NCBI GenBank assembly: GCA_038363925.1 | Contig: JAQQWL010000011.1 | Span: 310,001 to 374,000 of the forward strand | Direction: 5' to 3' | Source of the DNA: Apiospora phragmitis | Lineage: Eukaryota; Ascomycota; Sordariomycetes; Amphisphaeriales; Apiosporaceae | DNA length: 64,000 nucleotides | Shown here: positions 55,879 through 64,000 of the stretch, piece by piece | How positions within the stretch are numbered: the stretch's first letter is position 1 | How the letters are laid out: each line of letters begins with the position of its first letter | Notes under the pieces: generated by a model | What the model was told of the DNA's origin: nothing | Databases searched by the model: none | What the model saw: the letters and a program-made list of their open reading frames with translations, nothing else | Made by a program: the position numbers and the translations under genes

Positions 55879-58225
55879 TCAAAGCAAAGCCCGCAGTTTC
55901 TATACCACGTCAGGATCTCTTGGCACCAATGTGTAAAGGCTGTGGGGGAGTGAAACTTACCTGTAATTCGCTCTGGTTGCTATCGTCTGTCTGGCCTCCG
56001 TCATGGGGCGAAAGCAAACCGCCGGCCAGCGACCTCTTGGATTCTTGGAGCTCCATTACTTTCTGCGGAGGTATTAGATTTCATCTTCAAATAGTGTCCG
56101 GATGCAGGTTTGGGTGCATTGCGCACTAGATATGGATATCCGATGCAAAAAGAAGGGAAACACACCTCTTCGAATGAATCCCTGATGCACAATCGTATCG
56201 TGGTGACTTCCTTAGTCTGCCCAAGGCGATGGACGCGCGCCAAAGCCTGGTCCTCCAATGTCGGATTCCTGCATGCAGTCAGCACGTCAGCATGAATTGA
56301 ACTGGTTATAGTTTCCGATCTTGGATTCGGGCCATAGGTATTTTGCTGATTCCGCTCATGCGAGTATATGAAAAGCATAAGACTGACCAGTGAGGCTCCA
56401 TCAGATAAGTCCGATTGGCGGCAGTGAGGGTTAATCTGGAACATGTTAGTGTATGCTGGTGACGAGACGATATATTTGAAGGGGGCATTACCCAACGACG
56501 CCACATGATAAAGTCAGCAGCATCACACGCAGATTTGGATCGGTATGGAACCTCTCCACGATCGGTTGTCTATCCTTCTGTGGAACTTTGCCATCAATTC
56601 GCACGGAAAGAGATACCAGCTTCATCCAGCCCCTTTTGCACCATGTCGAGCGTAAGCCTCCAGGTTGAGAACACAATACTGACTCAATTAGCTTTTCAAA
56701 CACATCAGGGGTTACTTTTGTGTATGCTACCATTTTTCATTCCTTGGCCTGTATTTCAAGTCCAAGATGAGTGTCTGGACTTTCGAAGATAGTGCCCCCG
56801 AGGTATTGTGGTCAATGTCGAAGCCATGGAGACTCTGAAAGTCCTCCAACGTGGCGCTGCTGAGAGACACCAGGGCCGTGGGGCACGAGGGCTGGTGCCC
56901 ACATAGGAAAGGCCGGTTGTGGCGGTTAAGCTTACTTGTGCAGTTCGCGCATGCAAACTTGAGGCAGTTGGAGAGGTGGGCCAGTTGGGGTGACGTGCCT
57001 TCTTCCAGTAGCGTCTCGACGATTTCGAGGGCGGAATCGCGCTGGAGACATACCATCCTTTGCATATCGCGTTGGGCTTGGAAGGCTTTCTGTGCCCTGA
57101 GCGCCCAGCTGTCGGGTGTTGCCATTCCCCCCATGGAACTACTCATCTCGCGCCGCTCATGCCGTGTTTGAAATTGCAAACCTAGATTGCAGAAGAGGCG
57201 GAGCGACTCAATCTGCTGAAGAAAGTTCGTGTAAGAGCTGGACTTGTACGTCGCGGAGTTGTTACTAAGCGCCTCGTCGAGCTCCGTAATAGTCTGCATT
57301 CGCATCTTCTCATAAACTGTCCTCTCATTCAGCGAGGCAGTTCAGGTCGCATCGGGCAGGGAGGTCGATGGTATATTTTGGCCGGCGTAGCAGCAGGTAA
57401 TTTGAGAGCCGTTGCAGGCGATCGACTGCTTCTGTCTCCTCTCCGGCCTTCCATAGATTGGCAATATCGACATCGAATCGGCGGGTGTCGTCATAGGGAT
57501 ACACCCGGATGAACTGCAACAAGGCGGCAAAGTCCGACAGGCGGTTCTGGATAGGGGTTCCAGTGACTGCCCACCGCGCCTTCGCGTCGAGAATGCAGAC
57601 CGATTTAGCCATACGAGACTTGACGTTCCGGATGAAGAGTCCTAGATCGTCAGAGTGGTGGGAAATACGGCGGGCAGGGTCAGACCGTCTTACCTTCATC
57701 AAGAATGATTCGTCTCCATTTGACAGAGAACAGAGCCGAGTCTCGCTTTGTTTCGTCCGTATTCCACTCTGCAGAGACCGTGTGGTATGTTGTCAATACC
57801 ACGTGCACTCCTCGAGTTCGTCCAAGCTCCCAATCCGGGCTTTGCCATGGTGTCGAACATGTCGCATCGCGCCTTGAGCCACATGTCTGCTAAAAGTCAG
57901 TTTCAGAAATGACACCCTGTCAGCCATACTAACGTATCCAGTTCATGCTTCCAGGTACCGAGTTCTACACATCGAGAATTAGTCGTAGGCTTCAAGTTTA
58001 GGGGAATGATGTCACTTACGTGGCGGGGGTACTATAATGAGAGTTGCTGGTACCTCCACATTCCCATTCATGCTTCCGTCTGAGAAGCTTTGGCAGGAGT
58101 CACCTCCCTCTACATCGGTAGCAACTAAAGAGATCATGGTCAACGTCTTACCCAGACCCATAGGGTCCGCAACTATGCTACCAGCGAAGTATGGGCTCCG
58201 ATATCACTGATCCTGCGAGTCGCTT
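55879..58225 (-). pseudogene. SNF2-family helicase (RAD5/RAD16-like), 5'-truncated and frameshifted
   Basis: The readable protein begins at YFAGSIVADPMGLGKTLTMI (motif I) without the long N-terminus of the family. Then come HVVLTTYHTVSAEWN and IILDEGLFIRN (motif II, DEGL in place of DEAH), RWAVTGTPIQNRLSDF (motif III), a small RING-like Cys region (CLKFACANCTSKL), FVRIDGKVPQKDR-like motifs IV-V, ARVHRLGQTKEVTT (motif VI) and the ending QKLRALL. At least seven GT-AG introns are identifiable, including 57642-57693 and 55900-55960. Single-base frame breaks lie near 57,808, 57,334 and 56,606. Intact relatives remodel DNA-bound proteins in repair. Loss of the 5' end plus frame breaks argue for a dead copy. 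Confidence 0.75.
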
Positions 58226-60955
58226 CCGAGCACCTAGAAGCGTTTGGTCAGATCATCACAAGCTATTCGAAAATTGCCGGTGTCTTGGACGCTTCGCCGT
58301 TCTGAGCAACTGCTTCCCGAACAACAAGAATTTCCAAGAAACCATCGCTATTTTCTATGCAGACATCCTTGAATTCCACAAACATGCCTACCAACTCGTC
58401 TGTCGGAGCTGTAGGTCGCTATTGTCTTTTCCTTTTCTTTCCGTTCTCTTTTCTTCTTTCTGTTCTGTGGATAGCCCCAACCAATGATTTTCTCTGACTA
58501 TTTGGATAGACTGGAAGTTATTCTTTCTTACCTCGTGGCACCGCTTCCAAAGACGGTTCGATAACATCATCGAGAATCTACGACGCCATGAGACCTTGAT
58601 TGACAAGGAAGCCAGTGCCTACCACATGGCTGAGGCTCAACGGATACGACAGGAAATTCGTGCTTGGCGGGAAGAATGCACCGAGCAGCTTCAGCGAAGT
58701 AAAGGGGAGCAGAGCACCAAGCAGTGTAAATCAATTGTTGCCTGGCTCAAAGTCGACGAATCTGACCAGCTCAACAATTTTCACACGCTCTTGGAGGAAT
58801 CGACAAAATATCCCGGAACTTGCGGCTGGATATTGAAGAACAAGAAAATGGCCGCAACGCTGCAGCGCAAGCCGGACGTCCCGCTCCTGTAGGTTCAGGG
58901 TGCAGCAGGTACTGGGAAAAGTGTCTTATTATCGAGCGTTATCAACTTCATGAATAATGATTGTACTGGTCCTTTGGTCCTATCTCACTTCCGTAACTAT
59001 GCCTACCCTTCTTCTACGAAGTATGACATAATACTTCGTTCGCTCCTCCTCCAACTTGTTCGAAAGGGCGAGGACCTGGCAGCATATGTCTACGAGGAGT
59101 ATGATCTTGTCAAGAAGGTTCCCGGTGTCCCGGTCATGGAGAGACTTCTGCATCTTTTGCTTTCCAGCATTAGCAAAGGGCCGGGGGAGGCTGCTTACGT
59201 CTGGATCGTTCTTGACGGAATCGATGAATGCGAGACACTGACCCAAAATAGAGTCTTCAAATTGATCAGCCAAGCGACTTCGAGGAAATCCAGCTCGAAC
59301 GAGGTCATCTGCAAAGGGTTGGTATCCTGCCGCTTCTCAGCTGAAGCCTCGGCCAAGTTGCGCGAGATGCAGCCAATATCGCTTGCAGAAGAAAAGAAGC
59401 ATATAAGCATTGATATTAAGCACTATTCTGCCCAGAGGCTGAGGTCAATGCAGACCAAGTTACAACAAATGAACGTGAACGACGAAGACATAGGAGAAAT
59501 CCAGGACGCAATCACGGAGAAAGCAGATGGTTCGATCTCTTATCCATCCCAAAAGGCCACGCGAGAGCGAAGTTAATCAATCAACAGGCATGTTTCTATA
59601 TGCTCGACTCGTACTTGACTACCTATCGAGCAATGTTTTCTTCAGCGCGGAAGAGGTTAAGACATCGGTACACGAACTTCCAGCGAAGTTATCCAAGTTG
59701 TAAGTTCTCTCCCATGCAAGCAATCGCCCCTAACCCGCCACAAGCTACAGCCGAATCATGACCCAGATACTCGTTCGACTAGACGATAGATCTGTGACCC
59801 GAGTCAAATGCGCCTTGGGCTGGATAGCGTTCTCCAATCGCCCACTAAAGAAGATCGAATTCCTGTCTGCTGTCGCCTTTAGCTCAGGCGATGCCAATGT
59901 AAAGCAGATTGCCCCCCAATACATGTGGGACATGTGTGCCACTCTGATCGAGAGATAGGCCTGATTCAAGACTTGGTTTCATCCATGTCTCCGTGAAAGA
60001 GTAAGGCTAGGCTTGTTTAAATTATCCAGGTGAATTTTACTGACCGGAAGCCAGGTTTATCCAATCATCGTCCAGCAATCTAGTCTTGATAGAGAGTGAC
60101 TGCCTACTGCAGCATGGCATTGCCACCATCACATGTCTCTTGGCTGGAATAGAATACGTCCCAGATGGGTTACCTCATGAGCCAGTGCTTTTTCGCATCA
60201 TCAAGGGCCTGCATGGATTCCACATCTATTCGAAAGAGCACTGGACTGACTATCTACTTTCACTGACCCTGTCAAACCAGAACCATGGTTCTCCGCCTTC
60301 ATTATTGTTTCATCTGGCCTGCGAGTTGGCGACCAAATTGAATCAACTTTTGACGAACCCAGTCCAACTCCCAGAAAAGCCGAATGGGCCTCTCTTCGAC
60401 GACCAGCAGAAGCCAACGAAATTTATGGATGAACGGATAGAGAATTTGGGTAGCCCCCTACTCCAGGGCGTTGTTGACGGATGCTTGAAGGCCAGGAGCG
60501 CAGAGCAAATAGAGCTCAAGTTAGAGCAAATCGAATCCAGATGGCAGCCAATCAATGACTCTCCAACTTCAGCCATACCACCTCCACAGGAGAGGGTATC
60601 ACTCATCCTTCAAAGGTATCAAACGGCAATTCGGTACCTCCTCGGCGGGACGGACTACCCTGGCATTACAGCTGCCGAATTTGATTTTTTCAAACAAAAT
60701 TTCCGCAATTCTGCCCACACGTGTCGCGTAAAAGGCTGCCCTGAAGCCACTGACGGATTTGAGCGCCAGGCACAATACCACGAGCATGAAATGCTACATG
60801 TACGGCGCCTAATTTGTACCTATTCTGGCTGCCCGTACCCGCCCTTCACGTCGTTCAAGTCTCTCAAGTGCCACATAAACAAGAATCATGGTACAGCCCC
60901 TCCGCGAAAGTCGATACGCAAAAGTGGGCAAACTGCCGCCCCGCGAAAATCCTAG
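58191..60955 (+). pseudogene. NACHT NLR-like protein with C-terminal C2H2 fingers, 5'-truncated
   Basis: Five exons are traceable, with introns 58411-58509, 59530-59587, 59700-59750 and 60001-60054. The start of the usual N-terminal helical domain is absent; the readable part begins about LGRFAVLSNCFPNN. Then come YWKLFFLTSWHRFQRRF and a linker, and the NTPase domain with Walker A VQGAAGTGKS (58,893-58,922), Walker B WIVLDGIDECE, sensor-like SCRFSAE, FLYARLVLDYL, a winged-helix-like part and GLHGFHIYSKEHW. The C-terminus has two C2H2-type fingers (CRVKGC...HEHEMLH and CTYSGC...HINKNHG) and a basic tail. A stop (TAG, 58,890-58,892) replaces the Trp expected before Walker A, and one extra base at about 59,955 breaks the frame. 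Intact relatives are presumed immune or incompatibility sensors. Confidence 0.75.
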
Positions 60956-61492
60956 TACGTTATATGCGACTTATAATCCACCCAGTATACCGAATCGTCC
61001 CACGCGTGAACTGCATGATATCAAAACTCCATACATACCAACCCGAGAACCCCATCCGCATTGACAATTGCGTGAGATCAAAGAGACCAGACTCCAACCA
61101 AACATACCAACCCGAGTCCTATGGCAGATGACTTGATAACCCTTTGTCATCTGTCTCCCTTCACATCGAAGCCCCCTTAAAGAAAGGATGCCAGTTGGGG
61201 CTACTAATACGTAACCTTACACAAGGCTTGGTTGTCTAAATATCAGTATAATCACAGGCACTTTGAGCAATAGGAACACAAAGTTAGGTCTAATTATATT
61301 TACGGATGTGTATTCAGTCTGTTGGCGCTAGTTCCTAACATATATCTTTCAGTGGCTCATTAAGCGGAGTGTCTCTTTGATGTACAGAGGGAACTTCTGA
61401 GGAAACGAGACCCTTGATGCTTCAAAATGTAGCAAAATATACTCCCGGTTCATTCGAATTAAGGAACTGGTAGTCCTCTCTCAGTTCCAACT
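60956..61492. other. Intergenic between convergent genes
   Basis: It lies between the NLR-like gene and the acidic protein, both pointing inward. ACATACCAACCCGAG is repeated at 61,033 and 61,103. No gene is supported. Confidence 0.4.
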
Positions 61493-61950
61493 TCAATTGA
61501 ACTCCCACTCCGGGCCGCTTTCCTCATCCTCCTCTCCGGTCTCGTAGTCGGCATCGTCCTCACTCGTATCCGAATCCGAATTCCAACTCAGATCCGAGTC
61601 GTAGTTTCTGGGCCGCTACTGCTCAAGCGCTCATCATACTCTTCACCATCATTATCGACTTCTTCTTCTTCTTCTTCCTCCTCCGAGGAGTCGTCCTCAT
61701 CAGTACTACTCTCATAATCGGAATCAGACTCGCTCTCGTCCGAATCCTTCTCGAGAGGTCCACCTTCGGCCGCCGCCCTCATCGCATCGAGCTCCGCCCA
61801 GCCATCCGGCTTTCGTTCATGATCTGCCACTCGCGCCAGGACAGCCCGCTCCGTCCTCGCCCGTCTCAAGATCCGTGGCGTGGCCGGGCGCGAAGCGCGC
61901 AGACGCCGGTCCACGCGCCGCATCTGGCGTTTCTCTGAAGCGGAGTACAT
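61493..61950 (-). CDS. Small protein with basic N-terminus and acidic tail
   Basis: The ATG at 61,950 (MYSASEKRQMRRVDRRLRAS) opens a frame with an Arg-rich N-terminus, a helical middle (AVLARVADHERKPDGWAEL) and a Ser/Asp/Glu-rich tail with an eight-Glu run. The given frame stops at 61,588, but the next frame continues the acidic composition without a stop to 61,493 (RNYDSDLSWNSDSDTSEDD onward, ending EWEFN). One C more in a CCC run near 61,605 would join them into about 152 residues. The pattern suggests a nuclear, histone- or DNA-associated protein, but no domain is recognised. Confidence 0.5.
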
Positions 61951-63457
61951 CGTAATCTTATTGTTGTTGTCGTTGGTATAGGTGGTGTTGGGAGAGGAGG
62001 TTGCCAAGCCCAGACAGGTGAGTGATCAGCCAAGTAGAATGAATGGTCGGGGTCAACAAATTATGACGAAATAGCCCCCTTGAGACCAAAAAGGTGGTGA
62101 TGATGGGCTGGGACCGGAACTTGGGTCTGAAGCACGGGATTGAAGGAGATATTTTCTGGTACTTTGGATGGTGTAACGGTCTCTTAAAGTAGTCGTGGAA
62201 GGTTGTGACAGTTCTTTGTTGAGGTTTGGCGGTCTCTTTGATGGGTATTAAAGGGGATTGTGTAGAATGAGACAATGTCTTTCTTGAGATCGTAATGAAT
62301 TGAGGTTAGACTGAAAGGGGAAGATAATTGTTTAGAACAATACAGCAGTGTTTATCTCCGGTGGGTGCGTGGGCGGGTGGGTAGACCCGCTTTTACCCCA
62401 GATTCGAATCCGCGCAGAGATCAAACTATAATTGCACTCATCTAGGACTCTATGGGGACCATGCCCTATTCCATTTATTGGGAAATCCATAAAACTGCGC
62501 AAAGAAATGACGTTGGTACAGAGGCATGTAGGTTCGAAGCTGGGTACATCTGTTAGCCCCTTTATGTTGAGTTGCATACTATGTCATTTGACGAGGACGG
62601 CATGACATGCCTGAGCAGTCATGGCGTGATTGATCAGGTGCTCAGCTGAATTTGGTTAGGACAAACACCAAACAAAGGTCGAGATATTCTGAGTGCTGCA
62701 GATATCAATACATAGTTAAAATGTCCAAGTCCTGTGCATAGGGGCGTGGTGAGGAGGAACCCTTCTGCTAATGTAAGCCAAAGTTACTAGGAGTACTGGT
62801 GAGGTGAGGGATTCGAAAGCAGGGCCTTCTTCCAAAAGGGGATGAATGGTTCGCTGCCAACGAGCTACAATGTCGATGGCGATGAACCAATTCATACCAA
62901 TCGCCGACTTGTTACTACTTATGATGATCGTAACACTGTATCAGGTCTAAGTCAACAACTGCCTTGAGGGTATACGGACCATATAGAAGCAGACTACTCA
63001 GTTGCTATACCAATGAACAGTGTTATTCCCGCACTCTCACCCGAGCCTTTGGCGCGCGTGGCAAAAGACACGACTGGAGGAAGTGGTTGCTTGGGTGAAC
63101 CACGAGCGCGTAAACCTTCTCCCCACCAAATTCGAACCAAACTTTTGGCAAGCAACGGTCTGAGGGGTCAGTACTTAAGTCTATTTACACCCAATCTTTT
63201 CAGCGAACTAGCTGATTGACGCACTGATTGTCCGACTGGAAAAGCATATGAATTATGGATATGGTAGCTCCGTACGTGGACACTCCCTTCGCTTTCTTTT
63301 TTGCAGCCTTCGAGTTCGAGCCCCGTACGAGTCTGTTTTTTTTTTCTTTTCTTCTTTCCCCCCTACTGATATCATATAAATTATAACTTTTCGTATAAAA
63401 GCACTGTCTTTAAAACCAAGTTGACCCCGGTATAATACGATAGGGCTGAAAATGCGA
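61951..63457. other. Intergenic with several pol III box-like sequences
   Basis: No protein gene is supported. B-box-like words occur at about 62,402 (GATTCGAATCCGC), 62,818 on the minus strand (CTTTCGAATCCC), 63,130 (ATTCGAACC) and 63,319 (GAGTTCGAGCCC). The last is preceded by TAGCTCCGTACGTGG at 63,265 and followed by a run of at least nine T from 63,336. None folds into a full cloverleaf by eye. They may be decayed tRNAs or SINE heads. Confidence 0.3.
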
Positions 63458-63908
63458 TCACAGAAGAAGGAAAATTAAAACTGGGACGCAACAGGAAGCC
63501 AGAGTAGTCCGCCAGCATGGCTTGAGCACCTTGCCCACACCGCTTTTGTCATCTTCTGGGTGGTCCCTGGCGGGGTCATCGCCCTCTGAAGCGGTAGCGG
63601 TGGAGCTAGGCCGTCGGGTGGTCGCGGCAATGGTAGACGTGGTGGTAGCGGTGGTGGAAGGCGGGGCGTTCACGGGGGTTCTTGCAGTGGACGGAGGAGG
63701 CAGGTTGTAGTCGAGCTGAGCTTCAAAGATGTTGAGGACGTCCGATCCGCCAGAAGGAGCAGCTCTGGATCGTGTTGAGGTCGTACTTCATGCGGGGGAC
63801 CGCATCGCGCTTGGACAGATAGGAGCGCTGCTGGGCAAGAGATGCAAGAGCCTGTTGGGGCAACGCGGCGAGTGCGACGGCCGACATGGAGATCGAACCG
63901 GCCCTCAT
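63458..63908 (-). CDS. Probable secreted Thr/Ser-rich protein, frame break inside
   Basis: The start at 63,908 gives a 22-residue signal-like segment (MRAGSISMSAVALAALPQQALA), then SYLSKRDAVP with a Lys-Arg site for Kex2-type processing, then MKYDLNTIQSCSFW. One base later in another frame it continues SDVLNIFEAQLDYN, then Pro/Thr-rich PPPSTARTPVNAPPSTTATT and a TSTIAATTRRPSS linker. It ends in a hydrophobic stretch (VLIFLLL) at 63,458. Small secreted fungal effectors, including LysM types, have such linkers, but no LysM motif is seen, and the C-terminus or a further intron may be misread. Function unknown. Confidence 0.4.
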
Positions 63909-64000
63909 ATTCTAGGACTTGCGAAGTAGGGAAGAGAGTGTATGGGACAGAGGGAGCGAGCGTGGTGGTGAAGTGGGTTGTAAGAGCGAGGGTCATTGGC

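Noticed and set aside
54215..60955. Biosynthetic gene cluster around the FAD monooxygenase
   Set aside because: Neighbours are a helicase relic and an NLR-like gene; there is no backbone synthase, transporter or pathway regulator.

Overview
The window looks like a chromosome segment of a filamentous ascomycete (Pezizomycotina, perhaps a Sordariomycete; the class is inferred). Genes carry many short (about 45-110 bp) GT-AG introns with CTRAC-like branch sites. Two AT-rich blocks (about 10,985-42,065 and 45,797-49,560) have almost no CpA/TpG but keep CpG, the signature of repeat-induced point mutation (RIP). Gene content is accessory: decayed kinase, NLR-like and helicase genes, relics of mobile elements, and only a few apparently intact genes.

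Left gene segment (1-10,859): a decayed protein kinase with a C-terminal vWA-like domain (minus), a CorA-like membrane protein (minus), a 65-aa three-exon gene (minus), and two diverged relics of one small membrane-protein family near the two ends. The right-hand relic is cut by the LTR at 10,860.

Main transposon island (10,860-42,192): a nested stack that can be ordered from target-site duplications. Its frame is a tandem array of Copia-like LTR elements, LTR-A-LTR-C-LTR. A complete inverted Copia copy (B, 18,009-24,076, TSD AAACC) sits inside the central LTR. A Tad-like LINE (11,321-16,363) sits inside A. Element C is split by three pogo/Fot1-like DNA transposons (24,666-26,585; 27,421-36,397; 36,631-38,488, each at a TA). 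The middle one is itself split by a 7.1-kb Ty3/Gypsy element (28,638-35,704). Essentially all of it is RIP-inactivated, and the RIP edges fall inside the two outermost LTRs.

Middle segment (42,193-53,350): an NLR-type serine-hydrolase N-terminal fragment, then a second RIP block holding a decayed DUF3435 (YR recombinase/Starship-captain family) gene. That gene is interrupted by a 493-bp LTR-bounded miniature element (48,082-48,574) with a perfect GTCGG duplication. A PIF1/Helitron helicase relic and an intact small protein kinase follow.

Right segment (53,350-64,000): a tRNA-Gly(GCC)-like sequence with a damaged T arm, an intact two-exon salicylate-hydroxylase-like FAD monooxygenase, a SNF2/RAD5-16-like helicase and a NACHT/C2H2 NLR-like gene, both without their N-termini and abutting head to head at about 58,200, an acidic protein, and a probable secreted protein at the end.

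Many genes outside the RIP blocks need one single-base frame correction, often in a short homopolymer. Either the assembly has residual indels or this is a graveyard of recently dying genes; raw reads would decide. No metabolic cluster or operon-like logic is visible. The shared theme is recurrent insertion, RIP and truncation.
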